Of a stretch of DNA of 64,000 bases, positions 1 to 8,949 are shown piece after piece. The position numbers and the translations under genes are program-made. Where the stretch lies: NCBI GenBank assembly GCA_000419465.1, contig ATTB01000003.1, forward strand, positions 24,241 to 88,240. The letters run 5' to 3'. Every line of letters starts with the position of its first letter. Within the stretch, counting starts at the first letter, position 1. The notes below the pieces were generated by a model that was not told the DNA's origin, did no database searches, and worked only from the letters and a program-made list of their open reading frames with translations. The stretch comes from an alpha proteobacterium SCGC AAA028-C07. Lineage in GTDB: Bacteria > Pseudomonadota > Alphaproteobacteria > Pelagibacterales > Pelagibacteraceae.

Positions 1-414
1 AAAACATAGAGTTGCAACATCTGACGTAACATTTGGTCTAGATTCATATATTACTCCAATAACACCAATAGGAACTGTGTACTTATTAATTATCATTCCA
101 TTAGGCCTTTTCCATTTTGATATTATTTTTTTTGTTGGGTCTTTTAGTTTAATAACTTCCTGAACAGACTTAATAATGTGATTAATTTTATTGTCATTTA
201 GAATTAGTCGATCAATTAAATTCTGGCTAAGACCTTTCTTATTTGCTTTTGAAACATCGATCTTATTTGCTTTTAAGATCTTCTTTTTATCTGATTTCAA
301 ATTTTTATAAAAATCTGTAAGAACTTTATTTTTTTTCTTTTCGTTTAAAAGCAATAGATCTTTTGATGCGTTTAAAGCATCTAAACCTATTTTATCTAAA
401 TAACTATTGCTCAT
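1..414 (-). CDS. proA: Gamma-glutamyl phosphate reductase, N-terminal part (cut by window edge)
   Basis: Reduces glutamyl-5-phosphate to glutamate-5-semialdehyde, the second step of proline synthesis. The reading frame starts with ATG at 414 and stays open to base 1, giving the first 138 residues (MSNSYLDKIGLDALNASKDL onward). The visible end carries the family signature PIGVIGVIYESRPNVT in the expected region near residues 115-130. The remaining two thirds, including the catalytic cysteine, lie outside the window. The start is only 4 nt after the stop of proB, so the two proline genes form one unit, proB first. Identity is secure; only the start can be judged. Confidence 0.93.
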   Translation of the reverse strand, partial: MSNSYLDKIGLDALNASKDLLLLNEKKKNKVLTDFYKNLKSDKKKILKANKIDVSKANKKGLSQNLIDRLILNDNKINHIIKSVQEVIKLKDPTKKIISKWKRPNGMIINKYTVPIGVIGVIYESRPNVTSDVATLCF

Positions 415-418
415 AAAT

Positions 419-1531
419 TTACTCGGCTTGATAAACTAAATTGTCTATATGAACCATTTCTCCTCGGCTAACATAACCTAGTATTTCTTTAATTTTATCA
501 GTTTTAAATCCAATAATTTTTTTAGCATCCAAACTAGAGTAAGCGCTAATACCTGTTGCTATACGTTTGTTTTTTGAATTTATAATATAAATAGCATCAC
601 CGCGATTAAAATTTCCTTCAACAGCAGTTACTCCTATTGGTAAAAGACTTTTTCCATTTTTTAATGCTTTTTCAGCCCCCTCATCAATCATAATTGAACC
701 TTTGGTTGCAATTGAATTTAGGATCCATTGTTTTTTTGCATTCAAGGATGATGATTGAGATTCAAATAATGTATAATTTTTATTTTTAATAATATTTTTT
801 ATAGGATTATTAATCATTCCGCTTGTTAAAATCATATCGCAACCAGACTGCATACAAATTTTTGCAGCTTTAATTTTAGTTATCATCCCGCCAGTTCCAT
901 AAGAACTGATACTTTCAGAAGCAAGCGCCTCTATAGATTTGTCAATGACTGTTACTTTTTTAATTATTTTTGCATTCTTATTTTTTTTTGGATCAGCAGA
1001 ATAAAGTCCATCTATATCTGAAAGCATGATTAGACAATCGGCATTACATATTTGAGCAACTCTTGCTGCCAGTCTATCATTATCTCCATATCTTATTTCT
1101 GAAGTCGCAACCGTATCGTTCTCATTTACAATTGGTATTACAGACATTTTTAATAAGTTATTAATTGTCTCTTTAGCATTTAAAGATCTTCTTCTTTCTT
1201 CTGTGTCTTCTAAAGTAAGTAATATTTGAGAAATTTTGATCTTTTTCTTTTCAAATGCTTTTTTAAAAAGATTAATTAATTCAATTTGCCCAATAGCTGC
1301 TATTGCCTGAAATTGGCTTAATTTCGTATTTTTTTTATTTATTTTTAATAAATCACAGCCAAGAGCGATTGCTCCTGAAGAAACAATAATAATTTGTTTT
1401 TTTTTTTGCATTAAAAAAATAATATCTTCTATTAATTTATTAAACCAATTTTTTTTTATTTTGTTTTTTCCATCGACAATAAGACTAGACCCTATTTTTA
1501 TTACAATAGTTTTATATTTTAAAATATCCAT
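419..1531 (-). CDS. proB: Glutamate 5-kinase
   Basis: Phosphorylates glutamate to glutamyl-5-phosphate, the first committed step of proline synthesis, in the cytoplasm. The 370 residues have the amino-acid-kinase fold (KIGSSLIVD near residue 12, SSGAIALG near 52, NENDTVATSEIRYGDNDRLA near 136, SDIDGLYSADP near 170), followed by a C-terminal PUA domain from about residue 280. This matches the usual two-domain length. It starts directly after the stop of obgE and is followed by proA. Feedback inhibition by proline is a family property, not visible here. Confidence 0.96.
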   Translation of the reverse strand: MDILKYKTIVIKIGSSLIVDGKNKIKKNWFNKLIEDIIFLMQKKKQIIIVSSGAIALGCDLLKINKKNTKLSQFQAIAAIGQIELINLFKKAFEKKKIKISQILLTLEDTEERRRSLNAKETINNLLKMSVIPIVNENDTVATSEIRYGDNDRLAARVAQICNADCLIMLSDIDGLYSADPKKNKNAKIIKKVTVIDKSIEALASESISSYGTGGMITKIKAAKICMQSGCDMILTSGMINNPIKNIIKNKNYTLFESQSSSLNAKKQWILNSIATKGSIMIDEGAEKALKNGKSLLPIGVTAVEGNFNRGDAIYIINSKNKRIATGISAYSSLDAKKIIGFKTDKIKEILGYVSRGEMVHIDNLVYQAE

Positions 1532-2509
<978 letters not shown>

Positions 2510-2523
2510 TTATTGATTATTAA

Positions 2524-2550
2524 TAAAAATCGCAGTTTAAAAATAAACTG
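2524..2550 (-). terminator. Hairpin with T-run between rpmA and obgE
   Basis: On the minus strand CAGTTTA (2550-2544) pairs perfectly with TAAACTG (2539-2533) around a TTTT loop, followed after CG by ATTTTTATT. The 7-bp AT-rich stem is weak, so it may act as a partial terminator or attenuator that lets some transcripts from the ribosomal protein genes continue into obgE and proB. Confidence 0.42.
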
Positions 2551-2553
2551 AGT

Positions 2554-2808
2554 TTATTGAGGGATTACTGAAATGTAAGTTCTTCCGAGTTTTTTCGTCT
2601 CGAATTTTACTACGCCGTTTACTTTAGAAAAAATAGTATGATCTTTACCCATACCAACATTATTTCCTGGGAACATTTTTGTTCCTCTTTGTCTCATAAT
2701 AATATTTCCAGCTATTACGGCTTGACCGCCAAACTTTTTAACGCCTAGTCGCCTTCCAGCACTATCACGTCCGTTTTTCGTCGATCCACCAGCTTTTTTT
2801 GTTGCCAT
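2554..2808 (-). CDS. rpmA: 50S ribosomal protein L27
   Basis: Structural protein of the large ribosomal subunit whose N-terminus reaches the peptidyl transferase centre. The 84 residues begin [18 protein letters not shown] and contain [16 protein letters not shown] and [10 protein letters not shown], which are diagnostic. There is no N-terminal extension of the kind cleaved in Firmicutes. It lies 10 nt downstream of rplU in the conserved rplU-rpmA pair. Confidence 0.98.
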   Translation of the reverse strand: MATKKAGGSTKNGRDSAGRRLGVKKFGGQAVIAGNIIMRQRGTKMFPGNNVGMGKDHTIFSKVNGVVKFETKKLGRTYISVIPQ

Positions 2809-2818
2809 GATTTATTAT

Positions 2819-3211
2819 CTATTTTTTTGCTGTTGCTTTAGCTTCAGCTTTTTTTTCTACAGTTGTATTTTTTGCTTCAGCTAAAAGTTTTCCACTTTTA
2901 CCATAAATCTTTAAAATTTTCACTATTGAAACATGCTGTCTATGTCCACGTTTTCTTCTTGAATTTTGTCTTCTTCTTTTTTTAAAGATAATAACTTTGT
3001 CATTTCTTGCTTGTTTTAAAAGTTCCGCCTCAACATATGCTCCATCGATCATTGGAGAACCTATTTCAGTCGTTGTATTGTCTGTTGTCAAAAGAACTTC
3101 TTTAAATTCAAATTTTTTACCAGCCTCATCATCAAGCTTTTCAACTCTAATAGTGTCGTTAGCTGACACTTTATATTGTTTACCGCCGGTTTTGATTACT
3201 GCAAAAGTCAT
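2819..3211 (-). CDS. rplU: 50S ribosomal protein L21
   Basis: Large-subunit ribosomal protein that binds 23S rRNA. The first about 102 residues are the standard L21 domain (FAVIKTGGKQYKV at the start, KKRRRQNSRRKRGHRQ near 77-92). A C-terminal tail of about 25 residues rich in Lys, Ala and Glu follows, as in other alphaproteobacteria. It is first in the rplU-rpmA-obgE-proB-proA unit, with a good promoter just upstream. Confidence 0.97.
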   Translation of the reverse strand: MTFAVIKTGGKQYKVSANDTIRVEKLDDEAGKKFEFKEVLLTTDNTTTEIGSPMIDGAYVEAELLKQARNDKVIIFKKRRRQNSRRKRGHRQHVSIVKILKIYGKSGKLLAEAKNTTVEKKAEAKATAKK

Positions 3212-3235
3212 ATGTAATTTCTTTTAGGTCTGGGC

Positions 3236-3263
3236 AATATATATAGCCACCTTAGCTTGTCAA
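3236..3263 (-). promoter_or_regulatory. Sigma-70-type promoter for rplU
   Basis: On the minus strand a perfect -35 TTGACA (3263-3258) is followed after 16 bp by -10 TATATT (3241-3236). Transcription would start near 3229, leaving a leader of only about 18 nt before the rplU ATG at 3211. Confidence 0.7.
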
Positions 3264-3293
3264 GATTGTGATTATGCCCAAGTGTATTGGTTT

Positions 3294-4055
3294 TTAGAAG
3301 TTATTTTTTAGATCTCTAATCTTCTTGAAAAAGTCGACTTCATTTAAATCTTCAAATCCTATGCTTTTTTTAAATTCCAAATTATCAAATTTTAGAAAGA
3401 TATTTAATCTCATTTCATCACTTAAAATAGAAGGCATGCTAGATAATTTATTTTTAATGTTACCGCTTATTAGATTAAATTTTTCTGTTAATTGAGAATT
3501 ATCTTTATCTATTTCCATACAAAATTTTAGATTATTAATTGTATATTCGTGTCCACAGAATATTTTTGTTTCAGGAGGCAGCGATCTAATTTTTTTTAAA
3601 GAATTTATCATCTCTAAATAAGAGCCTTCAAATAATCTTCCGCTTCCAAAAGAAAACAAAGTGTCTCCTGTAAAAACAGCCTCTTCATTTTTAAAATAAT
3701 AAAAAATATGACCGGATGTATGACCAGGAACATGTTCTACCAAAACATCAGAGCCTTCAAAATTCCAAATTTGTTTATCATTTAAAAGTATATCAATTCC
3801 TGGAATTCTATTTTTGTCTTTTTCAAAACCTAATATTTGCGAATTAAATTTTTTCTTTAGTTCTAGATTGCCACCTATATGATCCGCATGGTGGTGGGTA
3901 TTTAAAATATATTTTAGATTTAAATTTTTTTTTTTTAAAAAATTTGTAACAGGTTCTGATTCTGAGGGATCAACAACGCATGCATTTTTAGTTTTTTTAT
4001 TTTCAATTATATAAGCATAATTATCTTTTAGACACGGAATAATATGAATATCCAT
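3294..4055 (-). CDS. gloB: Hydroxyacylglutathione hydrolase (glyoxalase II)
   Basis: Hydrolyses S-lactoylglutathione to lactate and glutathione, the second step of methylglyoxal removal. This is a metallo-beta-lactamase fold of 253 residues, with THHHADHIGG (53-62) supplying the dinuclear metal site and further ligands in VPGHTSGH, FTGDTLF and FCGHEYT. The C-terminal HAGH domain is present. It follows metW by 13 nt. The reaction depends on glutathione, which matters because the only gshA seen in this window is truncated. Confidence 0.94.
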   Translation of the reverse strand: MDIHIIPCLKDNYAYIIENKKTKNACVVDPSESEPVTNFLKKKNLNLKYILNTHHHADHIGGNLELKKKFNSQILGFEKDKNRIPGIDILLNDKQIWNFEGSDVLVEHVPGHTSGHIFYYFKNEEAVFTGDTLFSFGSGRLFEGSYLEMINSLKKIRSLPPETKIFCGHEYTINNLKFCMEIDKDNSQLTEKFNLISGNIKNKLSSMPSILSDEMRLNIFLKFDNLEFKKSIGFEDLNEVDFFKKIRDLKNNF

Positions 4056-4068
4056 AATTAAAAAATAA

Positions 4069-4671
4069 TTAGTTTTTTTTACTAATTAAAAAAACACCAA
4101 ATTCAGAATAAAGATTTTTTATTTCCAAATTTAAATTTGTAATTACCGAAGATCTGTCTTGGGTTACCGCGATTGATTTTATTATGTTAATTTTGTCAGA
4201 ATGACATAAATCAAAAAAATCTTTAATAGTGCACATATGTAAATTAGGTGTATCGTGCCATGTATTAGGTAATGTTTTTGTAACTGGCATTCTTCCCTTA
4301 AGTAGCAAGCTAAATCTAACTTTCCAGTATCCAAAATTAGGAATTGAAACAATTGCGTTTTTTCCTATTCTTAAAAGCTCATGTAAAACTTTTCTAGGTT
4401 TGTAAAAAGCTTGTAGAGTTTGTGTTAGAATTACATAATCAAAAGATTGATCTGGATAATTGACCAAATCCTTTTCGGCATCACCTTCAACAACAGAAAG
4501 GCCTTTGCTTAGACTTTCCTTAACTTTTTCGTGATCGATTTCAATGCCTCTAGCATCAATTTTTTTTTCTTTTTTTAAGTGAAGAAGAATACTTCCATCA
4601 CCACAACCTACATCGAGAACTTTTGAAAATGGTTTTATAAAATCTATTACTATTTTTGACTCTAATTTCAT
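4069..4671 (-). CDS. metW: MetW methyltransferase-like protein of methionine synthesis
   Basis: A class I SAM-methyltransferase fold (DVGCGDGSILLHL at about 20-32, GIEIDHEKV, and the C-terminal RFSLLLKGRMP that is typical of MetW). In most proteobacteria MetW is made together with the homoserine acyltransferase MetX and assists it. At 200 residues it is full length. An in-frame TAA lies just before the ATG, so the start is fixed. No ordinary Shine-Dalgarno sequence is adjacent. A SAM-II riboswitch precedes it, but metX, the usual gene in between, is absent. Confidence 0.93.
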   Translation of the reverse strand: MKLESKIVIDFIKPFSKVLDVGCGDGSILLHLKKEKKIDARGIEIDHEKVKESLSKGLSVVEGDAEKDLVNYPDQSFDYVILTQTLQAFYKPRKVLHELLRIGKNAIVSIPNFGYWKVRFSLLLKGRMPVTKTLPNTWHDTPNLHMCTIKDFFDLCHSDKINIIKSIAVTQDRSSVITNLNLEIKNLYSEFGVFLISKKN

Positions 4672-4701
4672 TTAAATTAAAAAACACTTTGAAGTGATTT
4701 T

Positions 4702-4750
4702 TACCTCTTTAGCTGTTTATATGCGCTCGCAATTCGGTAAATCAGCGCAA
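4702..4750 (-). promoter_or_regulatory. SAM-II riboswitch upstream of metW
   Basis: Read on the minus strand, P1 is UGCGCU (4749-4744) pairing with AGCGCA (4727-4722). The loop segments UUUA (4741-4738) and UACC (4739-4736) can pair with UAAA (4719-4716) and GGUA (4705-4702), giving the SAM-II H-type pseudoknot; the conserved AGCUAAA lies at 4714-4708. The pseudoknot captures the ribosome-binding segment GAGG. From memory it closely matches the marine environmental metX SAM-II RNA of known structure. A short hairpin CACUU/AAGUG (4696-4685) with six U (4684-4679) follows and could act as a weak terminator. The metW ATG is about 33 nt beyond GAGG. Confidence 0.87.
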
Positions 4751-4912
4751 ATGATTTTTATCTTAGGCATAATTTATTGTCAATTTATTCGCTTTTATTG
4801 AGTGTCTTGTTGTTGTTTTTAAAAATTTTATAAGATTTATTTTTATAAATAGTATCAACCATAATAGCATTGTGTTAATTAAAAAATAAAATCAGCAAAA
4901 GTTTATAAAAAT

Positions 4913-5992
4913 ATGGCTCTAAGATTTAAAAATTTTAATAATTTAAAATATGTAGGTGGATTATCACAGATAAAAAATATTAAAGATCCAATAAAACTTT
5001 CTGCCAATGAATCTGCTTTAGGACCTTCAAAAAAAGCTATCAATGCTTTTATCAAAAACAGCAAAAAATTATCTAGGTATCCAGATGGAAACTCAAATAT
5101 TTTAATTCAGTCGATATCAAAAAATTTACGATTAAATCCCAATAATATTATTATTGGCAATGGTTCTGATGAAATTATCAGCTTAGCTTGTCAATTATTT
5201 TTAAAACCAAATGATGAAGTTATTGTTACCGAGTATAGTTTTTTAATGTACAGGATTTATACTAAAATCCACGGTGGCAAAGTTATTGTGGCACCAGAAG
5301 ATGATTTTAAGGCAAATATAGATGGAATATTAGCGAAGGTAACTTCTAAAACTAAAATCGTTTTTTTGGCTAATCCAAACAATCCAACAGGAACATATTT
5401 AGATAAAAATGAAATGTTATTACTTAGAAAAAAATTACGTAGTAATATTTTATTAGTAGTTGATGACGCTTACTTTGAATTTGTTATTAACAAAGATTAT
5501 GTATCTGGGTTAGATTTATTTAGAGGCCACAGCAATGTTCTGGTTACTAGATCTTTTTCTAAAATATATGGACTTGCTAGTTTAAGACTTGGTTGGGGCT
5601 ACGGTCCAAAAAATATCATTTCTGCGATGAAGCTTATTAAACCGCCTTTTAATGTTAATTCAGCTGCACAAGTAGCTGGTGTAGAGGCTCTCAATGACAA
5701 AAATTGGTTAAAAAAGAATATAGAACACAATAGTAAGTGGGCTGACATTTTTTTTGAAAATTTTGTAAATTTAGGAATTTTAACAAATGTACCTGTAGCA
5801 AATTTTTTCTTAATGCGTTTTGATAATAAAGAAATAACAGCGGATAAAGTTTACGATAAATTTATTAAATCTAGGATTATATTGAGAAAAATGAAGGGTT
5901 ATGGGTTATCTAATTCACTAAGAGTGACCATTGGAAATAATAAAGAAAATAACTTATTTTTAAAAACTCTGAATAAAATTTTTGATGTTTAA
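4913..5992 (+). CDS. hisC: Histidinol-phosphate / aromatic aminotransferase
   Basis: PLP-dependent class II aminotransferase that converts imidazoleacetol phosphate to histidinol phosphate; relatives next to tyrA also transaminate aromatic keto acids. Visible are NPNNPTG at 154-160, the Schiff-base lysine K217 in TRSFSKIYG, and GLSNSLRVTIG near the C-terminus. At 359 residues it has family length. It overlaps the start of tyrA by 8 nt, which suggests a shared role in tyrosine and phenylalanine synthesis. Whether it serves histidine, aromatic acids or both cannot be decided from sequence alone. Confidence 0.92.
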   Translation: MALRFKNFNNLKYVGGLSQIKNIKDPIKLSANESALGPSKKAINAFIKNSKKLSRYPDGNSNILIQSISKNLRLNPNNIIIGNGSDEIISLACQLFLKPNDEVIVTEYSFLMYRIYTKIHGGKVIVAPEDDFKANIDGILAKVTSKTKIVFLANPNNPTGTYLDKNEMLLLRKKLRSNILLVVDDAYFEFVINKDYVSGLDLFRGHSNVLVTRSFSKIYGLASLRLGWGYGPKNIISAMKLIKPPFNVNSAAQVAGVEALNDKNWLKKNIEHNSKWADIFFENFVNLGILTNVPVANFFLMRFDNKEITADKVYDKFIKSRIILRKMKGYGLSNSLRVTIGNNKENNLFLKTLNKIFDV

Positions 5993-6887
5993 TAAAATAA
6001 CAATAATTGGATTAGGCTTAATTGGATCTTCGATTGCAAGGGCCATTAAAAAAAATCATTTATGCAAAAATTTAGTTGCTCACGATAAGTCTAAGAGAGT
6101 TTTAAAAAAAATATTAAAACTAAAAATAACCAACCATATAGAACCAAATTTAAAAAAAAGCGTTCAAGATTCTGATTTAGTAATTATTTGCACTCCATTA
6201 GGAACTTATAAGAATATAGTTTCTGTAATTAAAAACTACTTAAAAAATACTTGTATTTTAACTGATGTTGGTTCGGCAAAAATTTTTGTAACTAATACGG
6301 TTAATAAATTAATTAATAAAAATACTATATGGATTCCTGCTCATCCTGTCGCTGGCACAGAACAGAGTGGCCCAGAAGCTGGTTTTGCTGATTTATTTAA
6401 AAATAGATGGTGCATCATTACGCCAATAAATAAAAAAAATCCTAACTCTTTAAAAAAATTAAATAATTTCTGGAAAAAAATTGGCAGTAAAGTTCAATAT
6501 ATGACAGCTGAACATCATGATAAGGTTATGGCAATTACGAGTCATATTCCTCATTTAATAGCTTATAATATTGTAGGTACAGCGGCTAATCTTGAGAAAG
6601 ATACCAAATCAGAAGTGATTAAATATAGCGCCAGCGGATTTAGAGATTTTACTAGAATTGCATCTTCAGATCCTACTATGTGGAGAGATATTGCTCTTAA
6701 TAACCGAAAACAGATTCTTCATATGTTAGAAAAATTTAATTTAGATTTAAGTAATTTAAAAAGCGCAATTATAAAAAAAGATGCAAATAAATTATTTAAA
6801 CTTTTTTCTAAAACTAGAAAAATTAGACAAGCTATAGTGAAAGCCGGTCAGGATATTAACAGTCCTAATTTTGGTAGGAAGAATTAA
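5985..6887 (+). CDS. tyrA: Prephenate / arogenate dehydrogenase
   Basis: NAD(P)-dependent oxidative decarboxylation of prephenate or arogenate on the way to tyrosine. The N-terminal Rossmann motif is GLGLIGSS (9-16), followed by CTPLGTY and AHPVAGTEQSGPEAG and a helical C-terminal domain with a conserved TSHIPHL. I chose ATG at 5985; a TTG three bases earlier is possible. It overlaps hisC and is convergent with plsC, overlapping it by 4 nt. There is no fused chorismate mutase domain. Confidence 0.92.
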   Translation: MFNKITIIGLGLIGSSIARAIKKNHLCKNLVAHDKSKRVLKKILKLKITNHIEPNLKKSVQDSDLVIICTPLGTYKNIVSVIKNYLKNTCILTDVGSAKIFVTNTVNKLINKNTIWIPAHPVAGTEQSGPEAGFADLFKNRWCIITPINKKNPNSLKKLNNFWKKIGSKVQYMTAEHHDKVMAITSHIPHLIAYNIVGTAANLEKDTKSEVIKYSASGFRDFTRIASSDPTMWRDIALNNRKQILHMLEKFNLDLSNLKSAIIKKDANKLFKLFSKTRKIRQAIVKAGQDINSPNFGRKN

Positions 6888-7573
6888 TCGTAAATTTCTT
6901 TTTCGAGTTTATTCATGAAATCATTCATGTTTAAACCTGGCTTAATTGGTTTTTTAAATTCAATACAGATTTCACCCGGAAATCTCATAAAACTGTCTCT
7001 AGGCCACACATCACCAGTATTTAATTTAACAGGTATACAAGCAACATTTGCTTTTTCATAAATTCTAGAAACCCCCTTTTTTAGAGGAGCTCTTTCATTA
7101 TTTTTAATTCTCGTTCCTTGTGGAAAAATAATTAAAGGAGATGTCTCTTTGTTAATAGTTTCGGCAGTTTTTTCTAAAAAAATAAGATGATCTTTAGTAA
7201 CCTTCTCTCTATGAGTTCCTATAAATCCTAATTTTTTTATGCACCATCCATAAAATGGAATTTTAAATAATTCAGCTTTAACAATAAAAATAGGAGCATT
7301 AAGCACTGCGTTAAAAACAAAAGTTTCACAAATCGATTGATGCGCAGAGGCTATAAAAAATTTTCTATCTTTTGGTATGTTCTCCAATCCTTTAAATATT
7401 ATTTTTGTATTAATAATAAATCTTACGCAAAAGATGATATAAAAGCCCAACATACGAGCTAACCATTGCATTGCTGCCTTTGGCATTACGAGAGTTGGTA
7501 AAGCTAATAATGTTGAGAAAAAAGAGCCACAATAAGTTGCAAAATTAAATACCAGAGATCTTAAAAAGTGCAT
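6884..7573 (-). CDS. plsC: 1-acyl-sn-glycerol-3-phosphate acyltransferase
   Basis: Makes phosphatidic acid by acylating lysophosphatidate at the inner membrane. The catalytic motif appears as HQSICETF, an H-x4-E form of the usual H-x4-D, and the substrate motif as FPQGTR in place of FPEGTR; the first variant is common in alphaproteobacterial PlsC. Residues about 1-50 are hydrophobic and anchor the protein. It has 229 residues. It abuts lysA with no spacer, so the two are likely cotranscribed. Confidence 0.9.
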   Translation of the reverse strand: MHFLRSLVFNFATYCGSFFSTLLALPTLVMPKAAMQWLARMLGFYIIFCVRFIINTKIIFKGLENIPKDRKFFIASAHQSICETFVFNAVLNAPIFIVKAELFKIPFYGWCIKKLGFIGTHREKVTKDHLIFLEKTAETINKETSPLIIFPQGTRIKNNERAPLKKGVSRIYEKANVACIPVKLNTGDVWPRDSFMRFPGEICIEFKKPIKPGLNMNDFMNKLEKEIYD

Positions 7574-8809
7574 TTAATTAATCAAAGATTCCAATTTTTG
7601 CCTTTGTTTTATTATTTTATATTTATTTTTATTAATTAAAATTTCTGCAGAATAAGGTCTTGTATTGTAATTTGAAGCTAGAGATCTTCCATACGCTCCA
7701 ATATTATCAATACAAACGTAATCACCCTCATTAAGTTTTTGATATTTATTATAAGAAATAAATGTATCTGAGCTTTCACATACCGGACCAACAAATTCAG
7801 TATTTTTCTTAACAATAGAGTTATTTTTTAGCAGGGGGTAAATTTGATGTTTAGCACCATATAGAGCTGGTCTGATTAGATCATTCATCGCGGCATCGAT
7901 AACTATAAATTTTTTCCCTGGTGCATCTTTTGGGTAAATAACTTTAGATATCAATACTCCAGTATTGCCACAAATAGATCTTCCTGGTTCAAATATAATC
8001 TCAACATTATTCGTTTTTTTAAATTTAAGAACAAGATTTGAGTATTCTTTTAGATTAAATTTTTTATCACTATTTGAATATGGGATACCGGTTCCACCAC
8101 CTAAATCGATATATTTTAAATTTATTCCAATTAGGTTAATTTTTTTATTAAAGTTTGAGAGCGCATTTAAAACTTTTTTGAAAGGATTAATGTCCATAAT
8201 TTGAGAACCAATATGAACGCTAATTGCTTCAAATTTTATATACTCATAATGATATTGATTGTTAAATATTTCCAAACAAACATTCATTGAAATGCCAAAT
8301 TTGTTATCTTTTTTTCCCGTAGATATTTTTTTATTAGTTTTGGCTGAGATATTAGGATTAATTCGGATTCCTACTGAGACAATTTTATTATTTTTTTTTG
8401 CAATTTTGTTAATAGCTCTTATTTCAGCCTCCGACTCTGCGTTGATCAAGAGAATTTCCTTTTTAATTGCAAAATCTAATTCTTCTTCTGTCTTACCAAC
8501 TCCGGAAAAAACTATTTTTTTAGGAGAAATACCTGCTTTAAGAGCAATTTTTAATTCACCAATTGAAACAACGTCTGCCCCAGAGCCTAGTTTTTTTAAT
8601 TCAGAAATAAGTTTTAAATTTGAATTTGATTTTACCGAAAAGCAAATCAGTGGATTAATTTTTATAAAAGACTTCTTAAAATTATTAAAATTAAATCTTA
8701 GCTGACTTAGAGAATAAAGATAAAATGGAGTTTTAACTCTTGTTGTTACTTTCGATATAGCAATATTTTCAAAAAATAATTTTTTATTTTTGAATTTTAG
8801 AAAATTCAT
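7574..8809 (-). CDS. lysA: Diaminopimelate decarboxylase
   Basis: PLP enzyme of fold type III that converts meso-diaminopimelate to lysine, the last step of that pathway. The PLP lysine is K60 in CFSVKSNSN; the glycine-rich phosphate site LGGGTG and the active-site CESSDTF are present. At 411 residues it has normal length. Its ATG overlaps the stop of the small lipoprotein gene by one base (TAATG), and argH lies just before, a conserved alphaproteobacterial arrangement. dapD and dapE of the same pathway are at 32-34 kb. Confidence 0.96.
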   Translation of the reverse strand: MNFLKFKNKKLFFENIAISKVTTRVKTPFYLYSLSQLRFNFNNFKKSFIKINPLICFSVKSNSNLKLISELKKLGSGADVVSIGELKIALKAGISPKKIVFSGVGKTEEELDFAIKKEILLINAESEAEIRAINKIAKKNNKIVSVGIRINPNISAKTNKKISTGKKDNKFGISMNVCLEIFNNQYHYEYIKFEAISVHIGSQIMDINPFKKVLNALSNFNKKINLIGINLKYIDLGGGTGIPYSNSDKKFNLKEYSNLVLKFKKTNNVEIIFEPGRSICGNTGVLISKVIYPKDAPGKKFIVIDAAMNDLIRPALYGAKHQIYPLLKNNSIVKKNTEFVGPVCESSDTFISYNKYQKLNEGDYVCIDNIGAYGRSLASNYNTRPYSAEILINKNKYKIIKQRQKLESLIN

Positions 8810-8949
8810 TAAATGATTTTGATATCAATTTTAGATTCTAAAGATTGTTTTTCAAAATTATTATTAGAAGATTGGTAAACAGGATTATTTTTTACACCGC
8901 AAGATGTAGTTAAAAATAATATTGATAACGCTAATAATATTCTAATCAT
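8809..8949 (-). CDS. Small lipoprotein, LptM (YifL)-type
   Basis: A 46-residue protein starting MIRILLALSILFLTTSCGVK, with a clear lipobox TTSC and the lipidated cysteine at residue 17, then a short Asn/Ser-rich tail. Lipoproteins of this kind between argH and lysA are known as LptM (YifL), which assists maturation of the LptD-LptE outer-membrane LPS translocon. Its start overlaps the argH stop (ATGA), and its stop overlaps the lysA start (TAATG). Position and lipobox support the call; the tail is too short to prove function. Confidence 0.78.
   Translation of the reverse strand: MIRILLALSILFLTTSCGVKNNPVYQSSNNNFEKQSLESKIDIKII

Noticed and set aside
8259..8705. 148-codon ORF on the plus strand inside lysA
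   Set aside because: Antisense shadow of a clear lysA; sequence has no family motif and its hydrophobic character comes from reading an AT-rich gene backwards.
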